This document shows, piece by piece, positions 54,831-64,000 of a stretch of DNA of 64,000 bases (position 1 is its first letter; each line of letters opens with the position of its first letter). The notes below the pieces were generated by a model that had not been told where the DNA came from, ran no database searches, and saw only the letters and a program-made list of their open reading frames with translations. Source of the DNA: Paracoccus sp. (in: a-proteobacteria) (GTDB lineage: Bacteria; Pseudomonadota; Alphaproteobacteria; Rhodobacterales; Rhodobacteraceae). Both the position numbers and the translations under genes were made by a program. The DNA lies in the NCBI RefSeq assembly GCF_030538695.1, contig NZ_JAUNTN010000001.1:62001-126000 (forward strand), in the 5' to 3' direction.

Positions 54831-55730
54831 ATGAGCGACGATCTCAGCCCCGCCGCCACGCCGCTGAGCGCACGAATCGAGGCCCCCCGGCTGGAACCGG
54901 GGCTTTATCTGGTCTCGACCCCCATTGGTGCTGCGCGCGACATCACCCTGCGGGCGCTGGACGTGCTGAACAGCGCCGATCTGCTGGCCGCCGAAGATAC
55001 GCGCGTGCTGCGCCATCTGATGGACATCCACGGCGTACCGCTGCGCGGGCGGCGGATTGTCGCCTATCACGACCACAACGCCGACCGGCAGCGCCCGGCG
55101 ATCCTGTCCGCGCTGGCCGAAGGTCTGTCGGTCGCCTATGCCTCGGACGCGGGAACGCCGCTGGTGGCCGATCCGGGCTATCGCCTTGGCCGCGACGCGA
55201 CCGGGGCCGGACACCGCGTCCACGCCGTCCCCGGCGCATCCGCAGCACTGGCGGCGCTGACCGTATCGGCGCTGCCATCAGACCGCTTTCTGTTCGCGGG
55301 CTTCCCCCCCACCGCCAAAGGTGCCCGCCGCGACTGGCTGTCCAGATGGGCGGGCGTCGATGCCACCATCATCCTGTTCGAAAGCCCGAGGCGCGTTAAG
55401 GAAACATTGGGAATTTTGTGCGAATCTGAACCGGATCGGGTTATGGTGATTTGCAGGGAACTGACCAAGAAATTCGAACAGGTGATGCATGGCACCGTCA
55501 CGGAACTGGTGCAAATGATCCCCGACGAAGGGTTGCGCGGGGAAATCGTGCTGGTGCTGGACCGGCCTGCCCCGGTGATCGCGGGCGATGATGACATACA
55601 GGCCGCCCTGCTGGCGCGTCTGGACCGGATGTCGGTCAAGGACGCCGCCCGCGAGGTGGCCGAAGAACTGAATATGCCGCGGCGCGATGTCTATCAGATC
55701 GCGCTGTCGATCGAAAGGAATGGGGAATGA
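54831..55730 (+). CDS. rsmI: 16S rRNA (cytidine-1402-2'-O)-methyltransferase
   Basis: A 299-residue tetrapyrrole-methylase-fold enzyme. The SAM-binding parts are LYLVSTPIGAARDITLRALD, LLAAEDTRVLRHLMDIHG, YASDAGTPLVADPGYRL and GASAALAALTVSALPSDRFL. It methylates the ribose of C1402 in 16S rRNA. ATG 54831 fits the family. It overlaps yraN by four bases. Confidence 0.96.
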   Translation: MSDDLSPAATPLSARIEAPRLEPGLYLVSTPIGAARDITLRALDVLNSADLLAAEDTRVLRHLMDIHGVPLRGRRIVAYHDHNADRQRPAILSALAEGLSVAYASDAGTPLVADPGYRLGRDATGAGHRVHAVPGASAALAALTVSALPSDRFLFAGFPPTAKGARRDWLSRWAGVDATIILFESPRRVKETLGILCESEPDRVMVICRELTKKFEQVMHGTVTELVQMIPDEGLRGEIVLVLDRPAPVIAGDDDIQAALLARLDRMSVKDAAREVAEELNMPRRDVYQIALSIERNGE

Positions 55731-56137
55731 CGATTCATCTGCGCGACGTTCACGGCACCGGCCCGGCGGCCACACGGTCGCGGCGCGGTGCCCTGGCCTG
55801 CCTGTCCGGTGCCATGGCCGAAGACAGCGTTGCCGCCCGTTATCAGGCGGCAGGGGCCGATCTGCTGGCACGCCGCTGGCGGGGGCGTGCGGGTGAAATC
55901 GACCTGATCGTGCAGCAGGATGACTGCGTGATCTTTGTCGAGGTCAAGAAATCGCGCACTCACGAACTGGCTGCCCTGCGTCTGGACCGCCGCCAGATGG
56001 ATCGCATCTGCGGCGCTGCACTGGAATATTGTGGCACGCTGCCCTTGGGTTCGCTGACCGAAATGCGGTTTGACGTGGCGCTGGTCGATGAAACCGGGCG
56101 CATCGACGTGATCGAAAACGCCTTTGGCGAGAACTGA
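55727..56137 (+). CDS. yraN: YraN-family (UPF0102) nuclease-like protein
   Basis: A 136-residue protein. The core is AEDSVAARYQAAGADLLARR, then GEIDLIVQQDDCVIFVEVKK, which gives the PD-(D/E)XK-like E-I-D and E-V-K residues of the UPF0102 family. The exact role is unknown; it is usually paired with rsmI, as here, by an ATGA overlap. Confidence 0.93.
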   Translation: MTIHLRDVHGTGPAATRSRRGALACLSGAMAEDSVAARYQAAGADLLARRWRGRAGEIDLIVQQDDCVIFVEVKKSRTHELAALRLDRRQMDRICGAALEYCGTLPLGSLTEMRFDVALVDETGRIDVIENAFGEN

Positions 56138-56203
56138 TGCCAAGGGGTGACTTGCATCGGGCGTCGCCCCGCGCGACAACCGCCCCAAACCCCGGAGGAT
56201 GGT

Positions 56204-57151
56204 ATGAGCCTTTACGTCGCCCTGCAAATGGACCCGGTCGAGCATGTCTCGATCCACGCGGACAGCACCTTCCGCATCGGGCTTGAGGCACAGGAACGCG
56301 GGCACCGGTTGTTTCAATATACCGTCGACCGGCTGATCTACGATCAGGGCCGCGTTCTGGCGCAGGGCCGCCCCGTCACCTTGCAGCGCGAACAGGGCAA
56401 TCACGCCCTTTTCGGCGATTGGGCCGAGGTGGATCTGACCGAATTCGATGTGGTCTGGCTGCGGCAAGACCCGCCCTTTGACATGGCCTATGTCACCTCG
56501 ACCCATCTGCTGGACCGGGTGCGCGAACAGGTGCTGGTGGTGAACGATCCGTTCTGGGTCCGCAACTGCCCCGAAAAGCTGATGGTGCTGGATTTCCCCG
56601 ACCTGACACCCCCCACCATGATCGCCCGCGACCCCGCCGCCATCCGCCGGTTCCGCGACCGCCACGGCGACATCATCGTAAAGCCGCTTTACGGTAATGG
56701 CGGTGCCGGGGTGTTTCACCTGCGCCCCGAAGACCCGAACCTTGCCGCGCTGCTGGAAACCTTTGCCGGCATCAACCGCGAGCCGATGATCGCCCAGAAA
56801 TACCTGCCCGCCGTGGTCAAGGGCGACAAGCGGATCATCCTTGTCGATGGCGAACCCGTAGGCGCCATCAACCGCGTGCCGCAAAAGGGCGAGGCGCGGT
56901 CGAACATGCATGTCGGCGGCCGCGCCGAAAAGGTCGGCCTGACCGAACGCGAACGCGAAATCTGCGCCCGCATCGGCCCGGTGCTGCGCGAAAAGGGGCT
57001 GATCTTCACCGGCATCGACGTGATCGACGGCTGGCTGACCGAAATCAACGTCACCTCGCCCACCGGCTTGCAGGAACTGGAACGATTCGACGGCACCAAT
57101 GCTTCGGCGCTGATCTGGCAGGCAATCGAACGCCGCCTTGCCGCAGCCTGA
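56204..57151 (+). CDS. gshB: Glutathione synthetase
   Basis: A 315-residue ATP-grasp enzyme joining glycine to gamma-glutamylcysteine. It starts [20 protein letters not shown] and shows [40 protein letters not shown] and [14 protein letters not shown], with [14 protein letters not shown] near the end. All are GshB signatures. ATG 56204 has a GGAGGA site six bases upstream. Confidence 0.96.
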   Translation: MSLYVALQMDPVEHVSIHADSTFRIGLEAQERGHRLFQYTVDRLIYDQGRVLAQGRPVTLQREQGNHALFGDWAEVDLTEFDVVWLRQDPPFDMAYVTSTHLLDRVREQVLVVNDPFWVRNCPEKLMVLDFPDLTPPTMIARDPAAIRRFRDRHGDIIVKPLYGNGGAGVFHLRPEDPNLAALLETFAGINREPMIAQKYLPAVVKGDKRIILVDGEPVGAINRVPQKGEARSNMHVGGRAEKVGLTEREREICARIGPVLREKGLIFTGIDVIDGWLTEINVTSPTGLQELERFDGTNASALIWQAIERRLAAA

Positions 57152-57259
57152 ACCCGACACAATCGCCGCCGGAAACAGCCACAGCCCCGGCGGCACACAC
57201 CAACCCTGCCCACAGATAACGGGCATCGCGAACCGGCGGCCAAAACCGCCATCGCGCAA

Positions 57260-58774
57260 TCAGCCCCCCGCCACAAAGGGCAAGCGATAGCTGATCGCCT
57301 CGGCCAGATGGTTGACACGCACCGCCTCGGACCCGTCCAGATCGGCAATCGTGCGCGCCGCCCGCAGGATGCGGTGATAGCCGCGCGCCGTCAGCCCCAG
57401 CTTTTCCGATGCCTTCACGATCAGATCGCGCCCCTGCTGATCGGGCTGCGCGATCTCGTCCAGAATGGCGCTGCCCGCTTCGGCATTGGTGCGGATGCGC
57501 GGATCGCCCGCGAATCGCCGCGCCTGCACCGCACGCGCCGCCGCCACCCGTTCGGCCACCATGGCCGAGGTCTCGCCGCCCGAGGGCAGCTCCAGATCCA
57601 GAAAACTGACCGCGGGCACCTCGATGCGCAGATCGAAGCGATCCATCAGCGGCCCCGAAATGCGCCCCAGATAATCCCCCCCGCAAACCGGCGCCCGGTT
57701 ACAGGCCCGCGCCGCATCGGCCAGATAGCCGCAACGACAAGGGTTCGCCGCCGCCACCAGCAGAAACCGGCAAGGATAGCGGATATGCGCATTGGCCCGC
57801 GCCACCACCACCTCGCCGGTCTCGATCGGCTGGCGCAGCGTTTCCAGCACCGGACGGGCGAATTCGGGAAATTCATCCAGAAACAACACGCCATTATGCG
57901 CCAGGCTGATCTCGCCCGGCTTTGCCCCGCGCCCGCCACCGACAATCGCCGCCATCGAGGCAGTATGATGCGGCTCGCGCAGAGGCGGACGGCGCGAGAT
58001 CCCGCCCTCCTCCAGCACCCCCGCCAGCGAATGGATCATCGAGGTTTCCAACGCCCCGGCAGGGTCCAACGGCGGCAACAACCCCGGCAAACAGGCCGCC
58101 AGCATGGATTTCCCGGCACCCGGCGGCCCGACCATCAGCAGATGATGGCGACCTGCGGCGGCGATTTCCAACGCGCGCTTGGCCCGCTCCTGCCCTTTGA
58201 CATGCGACAGACAGGTGCCGACGGGACGATCCGCGATCACTCCCGGCTGCGCGCGCGCCAGGGGGCTGCGGTCGGTCAGATGATCCACCGCCTCGCGCAG
58301 CGTCACCGGCGCCAGAACCGGAACCGATCCGACCCATGCCGCTTCGGCCCCACAGGGGCGGGGGCAGATCAGCGCCCGGTCATCCTCGGCGGCGGCCATG
58401 GCGGCGGGCAAGGCCCCGGCAACCGCCACCAGCCGCCCGTCCAGCGCCAACTCGCCCAAACAGACACAGCGCGCCAGCTCATCCGCCGGAATAACCTCAA
58501 GCGCCGCCAGAACCGCCAGGGCAATCGGCAAATCGAAATGCGACCCTTCCTTGGGCAGATCGGCAGGCGACAGATTCACCGTCACCCGCTTGTTCGGCAG
58601 CGCCACCGACAGCGCACCAAAAGCGGCGCGAACCCGCTCGCGCGCTTCGCTGACGGCCTTGTCGGGCAGGCCGACAATGGCAAAACCGGGCATCCCCGGT
58701 GCGACCGAACACTGAACCTCGACCAGACGCGCCTCGACCCCTTCGAAGGCGACGGAATAGGCGATGGCAACCAT
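57260..58774 (-). CDS. comM: ComM/YifB-family AAA+ ATPase
   Basis: A 504-residue protein of the Mg-chelatase-like family. It starts MVAIAYSVAFEGVEARLVEV. Walker A is GPPGAGKSMLAACLPG and the Walker B region is GVLFLDEFPEF. A zinc-binding-type segment AANPCRCGYLAD follows, then the C-terminal LTARGYHRILRAARTIADLD. ComM promotes branch migration during natural transformation in other bacteria. ATG 58774 has AAAGGA upstream. It is convergent with gshB. Confidence 0.94.
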   Translation of the reverse strand: MVAIAYSVAFEGVEARLVEVQCSVAPGMPGFAIVGLPDKAVSEARERVRAAFGALSVALPNKRVTVNLSPADLPKEGSHFDLPIALAVLAALEVIPADELARCVCLGELALDGRLVAVAGALPAAMAAAEDDRALICPRPCGAEAAWVGSVPVLAPVTLREAVDHLTDRSPLARAQPGVIADRPVGTCLSHVKGQERAKRALEIAAAGRHHLLMVGPPGAGKSMLAACLPGLLPPLDPAGALETSMIHSLAGVLEEGGISRRPPLREPHHTASMAAIVGGGRGAKPGEISLAHNGVLFLDEFPEFARPVLETLRQPIETGEVVVARANAHIRYPCRFLLVAAANPCRCGYLADAARACNRAPVCGGDYLGRISGPLMDRFDLRIEVPAVSFLDLELPSGGETSAMVAERVAAARAVQARRFAGDPRIRTNAEAGSAILDEIAQPDQQGRDLIVKASEKLGLTARGYHRILRAARTIADLDGSEAVRVNHLAEAISYRLPFVAGG

Positions 58775-58857
58775 CCGCAAATCCTTTTTACGGTAATGGT
58801 TAACGCAACCCGGCTTAAAGAAAGGTTAACAACCCCGGCCCAAACCCGTCTTTCGTT

Positions 58858-58900
58858 GATAAATATCCCGCGGGGGTGCGGGGGCGCGAAGCCCCCGCTG
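58858..58900 (-). terminator. Conserved hairpin repeat after cmk, copy 1
   Basis: On the minus strand a GC-rich hairpin (GCGGGGGC/GCCCCCGC) is followed by ACCCCCGCGGGATATTTATC. The same tail and hairpin occur after the mttB-family gene at 62701-62745. It lies 8 bp past the cmk stop. It probably ends the cmk transcript. Confidence 0.65.
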
Positions 58901-58907
58901 CAACCGC

Positions 58908-59492
58908 TCAACCCAAAGCGGCCCTGACGATCCGCACCGCCTCGGCCACGGCGGCGTCAATATCCATCGCAGTGGTGTCCAGCACCAACGCATCTGCCGC
59001 CGGCTTCAGCGGCGCGGCGGCGCGGCCCGCGTCGCGGGCGTCGCGTTCGCGCAATTCGGCCAGCATCCGGTCCACATCCGCACCCAGTTCCGCCGCACGC
59101 CGCGCCGCGCGCACACGGTCGTCAGCCACCACATACAGCTTGACCGCCGCATCAGGGCAAATCACCGTGCCGATGTCGCGCCCGTCCAGCACCGCCCCCG
59201 GTTCCTGCGCGGCAAAGCGGCGCTGGAAATCGGTCAGCGCCCCGCGCACCTCGGCAATGGCGGCCACGCGGCTGGCGGCCTGACCCGCCGCCGCAGACCG
59301 CAGATCACCGCGCGCCAGATCATCGGCGCTCAGCCCCTGCGCCGCCGCAACCGGATCACCGCCCTTGGCCCCGACGGCGCGATACAGCAGCCCGGTATCC
59401 AGATGATGAAACCCGAAATGGGCGGCAAGAGCGCGGGCGATGGTGCCCTTGCCCGATGCGGCAGGCCCGTCGATGGCGATGGTGAACGGCAT
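58908..59492 (-). CDS. cmk: Cytidylate kinase
   Basis: A 194-residue P-loop kinase starting [20 protein letters not shown], with [40 protein letters not shown] and [20 protein letters not shown], all CMP kinase signatures. It phosphorylates CMP and dCMP. It starts one base after the end of the upstream oxidoreductase gene and is followed by a conserved hairpin terminator. Confidence 0.95.
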   Translation of the reverse strand: MPFTIAIDGPAASGKGTIARALAAHFGFHHLDTGLLYRAVGAKGGDPVAAAQGLSADDLARGDLRSAAAGQAASRVAAIAEVRGALTDFQRRFAAQEPGAVLDGRDIGTVICPDAAVKLYVVADDRVRAARRAAELGADVDRMLAELRERDARDAGRAAAPLKPAADALVLDTTAMDIDAAVAEAVRIVRAALG

Positions 59493-59493
59493 G

Positions 59494-60666
59494 TCAGACG
59501 ATATGAGCTTCGGCGAATGGTTGGCGGTCGATCACCCTTTGCACCCCAAGCGGCGAAAGGTCCAGCGTCTGCCAGTCGCCATGCAGGATCTGTTCGGCAA
59601 TCCCGCGCCCGACCGCCGGGGCCTGCTGAAGCCCGTGCCCGGAAAAGCCATTGGCGTGATACAGGTTCGGCACCAGCGGATTACGCCCCAAAATCGCGTT
59701 CTGATCCAGTGTGTTATAGGCATAATGCCCCACCCACCAGCGCACCACCCTGGCTGCGGCAAAGCCCTCGGCGCGGTGATACAGCGCGGGCCAGACCTCA
59801 TCTTCGAACAGATCATGGCGCGGCTCGAAATCATCGGGGTCGCATGGCCCGTCATCGGCGGGAACGGTCGCCGCGATCCAGCAGCCGTGTTCCGGCCGGG
59901 CATAGATGCCCGAATGGTCGATGAACAGCGGCGCATCGGGGTGCCGTGCATCGGGGGCATCGACAACGAAAACCGTGCGCTTGCGCGGCTCGACCGGCAA
60001 ACGCAGCGGCAGCCCATCCATCAGCGCATCGCAGCGGGTGCCGGCGGCATTGACGAAATGGCTGGCCTCGAACCGTTGACCATCTTCCAGCATCGCCGCC
60101 GTAACCCGATCGCCGTCGGCTTCAAACCGCACCACCCGCCCGGTGACGAAGCGCGCCCCCGCCGCCCGCGCCGCATTCCGCAGCCCCGACAGCAGGCCCA
60201 TATTGTCGAACCAGCCCTCGTCACGGGGGCCGAAACTGGCCGCCACCACATCATCGCTGTTCATCCACGGATAGCGCCGGGCCAGCGTGGCGGCATCCCA
60301 GACCTCGGTCCCGGCCCCAAGGCCGCGCTGCATCTCGGCCAGTTCAGCCAACTGCGCCGCACCCGCATCAGTTCCGGTCAGAAACAGATAGCCGTTTTCG
60401 CGCAGCCCCAGATCGGGCACCCCACCCGCAGGCCCGGTGTTCCCGACAAAATCGCGGATGAAATCAATGCCAAAGCGGCTGATCTGCACATTCACCGGAT
60501 TGGTGAACTGCGACCGGATCGAGGCCACCGACAGCGCGGTCGAACTGAACTGATAGCTGGGGTCGGGTTCCACCACCACCACCCGCAGGCCCGGCGACAT
60601 CCGCGTTAACCAATAGGCGCAAGAGGCACCCATCACCGCCCCGCCCGCGATCAGAACATCCGCCAT
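59494..60666 (-). CDS. FAD-dependent oxidoreductase (D-amino-acid oxidase family)
   Basis: A 390-residue flavoenzyme. The N-terminal dinucleotide-binding motif is [17 protein letters not shown], followed by VVVVEPD-type acidic end ([20 protein letters not shown]). The C-terminal DAO part has [20 protein letters not shown] and [20 protein letters not shown]. It would oxidise an amine or amino acid; the substrate cannot be told. It is coupled to cmk by a two-base gap. Confidence 0.9.
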   Translation of the reverse strand: MADVLIAGGAVMGASCAYWLTRMSPGLRVVVVEPDPSYQFSSTALSVASIRSQFTNPVNVQISRFGIDFIRDFVGNTGPAGGVPDLGLRENGYLFLTGTDAGAAQLAELAEMQRGLGAGTEVWDAATLARRYPWMNSDDVVAASFGPRDEGWFDNMGLLSGLRNAARAAGARFVTGRVVRFEADGDRVTAAMLEDGQRFEASHFVNAAGTRCDALMDGLPLRLPVEPRKRTVFVVDAPDARHPDAPLFIDHSGIYARPEHGCWIAATVPADDGPCDPDDFEPRHDLFEDEVWPALYHRAEGFAAARVVRWWVGHYAYNTLDQNAILGRNPLVPNLYHANGFSGHGLQQAPAVGRGIAEQILHGDWQTLDLSPLGVQRVIDRQPFAEAHIV

Positions 60667-60732
60667 GCCGCACCTCCTGAAGATCGGTCATAGCAAGCCG
60701 ATTCCGCCGCCGGGCGCAAGCGTCCGCACATA

Positions 60733-60765
60733 ACAAAAACGCCGGTCCCGAACAGGACCGGCGTT
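60733..60765 (-). terminator. Rho-independent terminator of tsf
   Basis: On the minus strand AACGCCGGTCC and GGACCGGCGTT form an 11-bp stem around TGTTCG, followed by TTTTGTTATG. It lies 25 bp past the tsf stop codon. It is one of the clearest intrinsic terminators in the window. Confidence 0.88.
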
Positions 60766-60789
60766 CGCATCAGCGCAAAGGGGGAAGGA

Positions 60790-61668
60790 TCAGTTCCCGC
60801 TCAGGGTCTTGGCGACCTCGGCGGCAAAGTCTTCTTCTTTTTTCTCGATGCCTTCGCCAACGGCCACGCGGGCAAAGCCGACGATGGTCGCACCCGCATC
60901 CTTGGCGGCCTGCTCGACCGTCACATCGGGGTTGATGACAAATTTCTGGCCCAGCAGGGTTACTTCTTCAAAGAACTTCGCCATCCGGCCGACGATCATC
61001 TTTTCGATCACGGCATCGGGCTTGCCCGATTCGCGGGCCTGTTCGGTCAGAACCTGCTTTTCACGCTCGACCAGCGCCGGGTCCAGATCGGCCTCACCCA
61101 GCGAGGCGGGCGAGGTCGCGGCAACGTGCATGGCGATCTGACGGCCAAGGGCCTCGTCGCCGCCGTCCAGACCAACCAGAACGCCGATCTTGCCCATGCC
61201 ATCAGCAGCGGCGTTGTGGACGTAAGACACAACCAGCGGCGCCTCGACCTTGACCATGCGGCGCAGGGTCATGTTTTCGCCGATCTTGGCGATGGCGTCG
61301 GTCAGCACTTCGCTGACCGGCTTGCCGTCAACCGGAGCATTGGCCAGTTCCTCGACCGTATCCACCGACAGCGCGGCCTGCGCGATGGCGCGGACCATGT
61401 TCTGGAATTCTTCGTTCTTGGCAACGAAGTCGGTTTCCGAGTTCACCTCGACCGCGACACCCTTGCCATTGGCAACGGCGACAGCCACCAGACCTTCGGC
61501 GGCGATGCGGCCCGATTTCTTGGCGGCCTTGGCCAGACCCTTGGTGCGCAGCCAGTCAACAGCGGCTTCCATGTCGCCATCGGTTTCGGTCAGCGCCTTT
61601 TTGGCGTCCATCATCCCTGCGCCGGTCGTTTCGCGCAGTTCCTTCACCATCGCAGCGGTGATAGCCAT
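60790..61668 (-). CDS. tsf: Translation elongation factor Ts
   Basis: A 292-residue protein. It starts [20 protein letters not shown], followed by [20 protein letters not shown] and [20 protein letters not shown]. The core carries [20 protein letters not shown], all universal EF-Ts features. It exchanges GDP for GTP on EF-Tu. ATG 61668 has AAGGAG. It lies downstream of rpsB with a hairpin between them, the usual bacterial order. Confidence 0.97.
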   Translation of the reverse strand: MAITAAMVKELRETTGAGMMDAKKALTETDGDMEAAVDWLRTKGLAKAAKKSGRIAAEGLVAVAVANGKGVAVEVNSETDFVAKNEEFQNMVRAIAQAALSVDTVEELANAPVDGKPVSEVLTDAIAKIGENMTLRRMVKVEAPLVVSYVHNAAADGMGKIGVLVGLDGGDEALGRQIAMHVAATSPASLGEADLDPALVEREKQVLTEQARESGKPDAVIEKMIVGRMAKFFEEVTLLGQKFVINPDVTVEQAAKDAGATIVGFARVAVGEGIEKKEEDFAAEVAKTLSGN

Positions 61669-61693
61669 CGGTTTTCTCCTTCGGATCAAAGCG

Positions 61694-61718
61694 TCAGGCG
61701 GGGCTTATCCCCGCCTGA
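61694..61718 (-). terminator. Hairpin attenuator between rpsB and tsf
   Basis: A perfect 10-bp stem (TCAGGCGGGG/CCCCGCCTGA) around a five-base loop lies in the rpsB-tsf gap. Only a short T run follows (CGCTTTG), so read-through into tsf is expected; it may lower tsf expression relative to rpsB. Confidence 0.65.
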
Positions 61719-61753
61719 TGACAATTCGGTAACGATGCGGGCACCGGGCCGGA

Positions 61754-62539
61754 TCAGGCTTCGGCGGTCTCGGCTTCCGCCTCGGCAGCGTCGTCCAGCT
61801 CTTCGACCGGGGCTTCGGCCAGCGCGCCCAGATCGACGCCAGCGGCACCCATCTGCGCCGACATGCCGTCCAGCGCCGCGCGGGCAGCCAGATCGCAATA
61901 CAGCGCAATGGCGCGGGCAGCGTCATCGTTGCCGGGGATGATGTAATCCACGCCATCGGGCGAACAGTTGGTATCGACCACGGCCACAACCGGGATGCCC
62001 AGCTTGCGGGCTTCCAGAATGGCCAGATCTTCCTTGTTCACGTCGATGACGAACAGCAGGTCCGGCAGGCCGCCCATATCGCGGATACCACCCAGCGAGG
62101 CTTGCAGCTTGGCCTGTTCCCGCTCAAGACCCAGACGCTCTTTCTTGGTCAGCCCCTCGGCGCCCTGTTCCATCGTCTCGTCGATGGCCTTCAGGCGGTT
62201 GATCGACTGCGACACGGTTTTCCAGTTGGTCAGCGTGCCACCCAGCCAGCGGTGGTTCATATAGAACTGCGCCGATTTTTCGGCGGCATCGGCCACGGCC
62301 TTCGAGGCCTGACGCTTGGTGCCGACGAACAGCACGCGGCCACCCTTGGCCACGGTGTCGCGGATGACCTTCAGCGCCTGATCCAGCATCGGAACGGTCT
62401 GCGTCAGGTCCAGAATATGGATACCGTTGCGGTCGCCATAGATATACTGACCCATACGCGGATTCCACCGCTGGGTCTGGTGACCATAGTGAACGCCAGC
62501 TTCAAGCAGCTGACGCATGGAGAAATCAGGAAGCGCCAT
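61754..62539 (-). CDS. rpsB: 30S ribosomal protein S2
   Basis: A 261-residue ribosomal protein starting [20 protein letters not shown], with [60 protein letters not shown] and [20 protein letters not shown]. These define S2. The acidic C-terminal tail (EAEAETAEA) is common in alphaproteobacteria. ATG 62539 has AAAGGA seven bases upstream; ATG 62545 is too close to that site. Confidence 0.97.
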   Translation of the reverse strand: MALPDFSMRQLLEAGVHYGHQTQRWNPRMGQYIYGDRNGIHILDLTQTVPMLDQALKVIRDTVAKGGRVLFVGTKRQASKAVADAAEKSAQFYMNHRWLGGTLTNWKTVSQSINRLKAIDETMEQGAEGLTKKERLGLEREQAKLQASLGGIRDMGGLPDLLFVIDVNKEDLAILEARKLGIPVVAVVDTNCSPDGVDYIIPGNDDAARAIALYCDLAARAALDGMSAQMGAAGVDLGALAEAPVEELDDAAEAEAETAEA

Positions 62540-62700
62540 GTCCATGTCCTTTCCGGTTTGCGCCTTGGCAAGGGATTCAGGACAGATGCCCCAACCGGTG
62601 GACCATAACGGGATGTCTCCCCGCTGCGGCCCGCCCTTACCTGTGAAGTGGTCGCGCCTTACACGTCAAACGCACCGATGACAAGGGCCATCTTTGGTCC
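62540..62700 (-). promoter_or_regulatory. Leader and probable promoter of rpsB-tsf
   Basis: Within this 161-bp stretch TTGTCA and TAAGGC, 17 bp apart on the minus strand, form a plausible -35/-10 pair upstream of rpsB. The leader that follows is about 120 bases and GC-rich, as in autoregulated S2 leaders of other bacteria, but I cannot identify a specific fold. Confidence 0.35.
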
Positions 62701-62745
62701 GATAAATATCCTCGGGGGGTCCGGGGGGCGAAGCGCCCCCGGCCT
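62701..62745 (-). terminator. Conserved hairpin repeat after mttB-family gene, copy 2
   Basis: On the minus strand a stem of CCGGGGG/CCCCCGG around GCGCTTCG is followed by ACCCCCCGAGGATATTTATC. The tail matches copy 1 (58858-58900) almost exactly. It lies just past the stop of the mttB-family gene. Confidence 0.65.
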
Positions 62746-62757
62746 TCGGGCGCGACC

Positions 62758-64000
62758 TCACATAAAGGCGTCGGGTTCCGCCGCCTTTTTCCGCGCCACA
62801 TAATCCGCCAGCGATTCAGCGATCCCGGCATCCAGATCGGGGGCCTGATATTCGCCCAGCATCCGCTGCACCTTGGCCGCGGCCAGCGTGGCGGTGTCGC
62901 GCGCGCCTTCTTCTTCCCAGGTCTCGAACGGCTTGTAATCCAGAACGCCGGTGCGCCAGAAGGCGTCCTTGTAATTCGCCTGGGTGTGACCGCAGCCAAG
63001 GTAATGCCCGCCCGGCCCGACCTCGCGGATGGCGTCCATGCCCTGCCCGTTGTCCGACATGTCGATGCCGGCGGCCAGGCGGTGCAGGATGCCCAGCTGA
63101 TCGGCGTCCATGACGAATTTTTCATAAGACGACACCAGCCCGCCTTCCAGCCAGCCGCACGAATGCAGCATAAAGTTCACCCCCGCCAGCAGACCGATAT
63201 TCAGCGTGTTCGCCGTCTCATAGGCGGCCTGCGCGTCGGGCAGCTTGGACCCGCAGAACGACCCGGCGCTGCGATACGGCAGCCCCAGCCGCCGCGCCAA
63301 CTGCCCCGCGCCAAGGGTGATCTGCGCCGCCTCGGGCGTGCCAAAGGTGGGCGCGCCCGAATTCATGTCGATGCTGGTCACGAAAGCGCCAAAGATCACC
63401 GGCGCGCCGGGGCGGACCAACTGCGAATAGGCGACGCCCGCCAGCACCTCGGCCAGAACCTGTGTCAGCGTGCCCGCCACCGTCACCGGGGCCATCGCAC
63501 CGCCGACGATAAAGGGGCTGATGATCGCGGCCTGATTGGCCTTGGCATACACCTCCAGCGCGCCCATCATCACCGAATCGAACGTCAGCGGGCTGTTGAT
63601 GTTGATAAGGCTGGTCATCACCGTGTTCTGATCGACGAAATCCGACCCGAACAGCAGCCTGGACATTTCCACCGAATCCGCCGCCCGTTCAGGCAGCGTG
63701 ACCGACCCCATGAAGGGCTTGTCCGAAAGCGTCATATGCGCGTGCAGCATGTCCAGATGCCGCTTGTTCACCGCCACATCGGTCGGTTCGCAGACGGTGC
63801 CGCCGGAATGGTGCAGCCATTTCGACATCTGCCCCAGCTTCACGAAATTGCGGAAATCGGCGATGGTGGCGTAACGCCGCCCGCCCGCCTGATCGCGCAC
63901 GAAGGGCGGGCCATAGACCGGGGCCAGCACCAGATTGCGCCCGCCGATCTCGACGTTCCGTTCCGGGTTGCGGGCGTGCTGGGTAAAGGCGCGCGGCGCG
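62758..64000 (-). CDS. Trimethylamine methyltransferase (MttB) family protein, cut by window edge
   Basis: The frame is open from the right edge of the window to 62758, giving at least 413 residues; the N-terminus is missing. Family features include VYGPPFVRDQAGGRRYATIA, HSGGTVCEPTDVAVNKRHLD, VITSLININSPLTFDSVMM-like sequence (MTSLININSPLTFDSVMMGA), and the C-terminal GGHYLGCGHTQANYKDAFWR. No in-frame TAG is present in the visible part, so it is a non-pyrrolysine member. Such proteins transfer methyl groups from quaternary amines to a corrinoid protein; substrate unknown. The corrinoid partner is not in the window. Confidence 0.9.
   Translation of the reverse strand, partial: APRAFTQHARNPERNVEIGGRNLVLAPVYGPPFVRDQAGGRRYATIADFRNFVKLGQMSKWLHHSGGTVCEPTDVAVNKRHLDMLHAHMTLSDKPFMGSVTLPERAADSVEMSRLLFGSDFVDQNTVMTSLININSPLTFDSVMMGALEVYAKANQAAIISPFIVGGAMAPVTVAGTLTQVLAEVLAGVAYSQLVRPGAPVIFGAFVTSIDMNSGAPTFGTPEAAQITLGAGQLARRLGLPYRSAGSFCGSKLPDAQAAYETANTLNIGLLAGVNFMLHSCGWLEGGLVSSYEKFVMDADQLGILHRLAAGIDMSDNGQGMDAIREVGPGGHYLGCGHTQANYKDAFWRTGVLDYKPFETWEEEGARDTATLAAAKVQRMLGEYQAPDLDAGIAESLADYVARKKAAEPDAFM

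Overview
The window looks like part of an alphaproteobacterial chromosome, most likely a Paracoccus-like member of the Rhodobacteraceae. The right third (about 38.85-64 kb) is high-GC housekeeping sequence. It holds a coaBC-suf gene block, trpS, murJ, glnD, rsmI-yraN-gshB, comM, cmk, rpsB-tsf and an mttB-family gene, many joined by ATGA-type overlaps. The genus is an inference from gene content and order; no rRNA gene is present to test it.

The left part (1-38.5 kb) is an integrated conjugative element, or a plasmid-like piece of one. From 1 to 3.5 kb it carries a transfer-control and replication module, all on the minus strand: a QseC-type repressor, a QseM-type DUF2285 antiactivator, a DUF6499/DUF2285 pair in two frames (FseA type, expected to be joined by a +1 frameshift), an RdfS/AlpA-type excisionase, a RepA initiator with iteron-like repeats inside its own gene, and a partial DUF2840 gene. 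The relaxase, mating-pair and integrase genes are not in the window. From 3.6 to 22.6 kb are typical backbone genes of such elements: DUF736, DUF2493, a Toprim protein, a very large methylase-helicase, Fic, ParB, RadC, DUF2958, ArdC, an H-NS-family protein and a pRiA4b ORF-3-like protein. Several of these genes share one recurring hairpin leader just before the start codon.

From 22.6 to 38.8 kb is the accessory cargo, with visibly lower GC and different codon use. It starts with an AbiE-type toxin-antitoxin pair: the antitoxin has a clean promoter/operator and the toxin is broken. Then comes a five-gene minus-strand operon that I read as a Druantia-like antiphage system: DruA (DUF4338), two large unknown proteins, a DruE-type DEAH helicase with a DUF1998/MZB C-terminus, and an added PD-(D/E)XK-nuclease-SF1 helicase fusion. 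The helicase gene is interrupted by a one-base frameshift just before Walker A. After the operon come a decayed IS5-family transposase, an intact tRNA-Arg(CCG) gene and a 41-bp copy of its 5' half, which together mark an integration boundary.

The core genes work in recognisable groups: coaBC with Fe-S cluster assembly (cysteine desulfurases, SufB, SufC, SufD), lipid II export (MurJ), nitrogen sensing (GlnD), a cell-envelope lipoprotein divergent from rsmI, and translation (TrpS, S2, EF-Ts). All identifications rest on reading motifs and translated sequence by eye; no database search was run.
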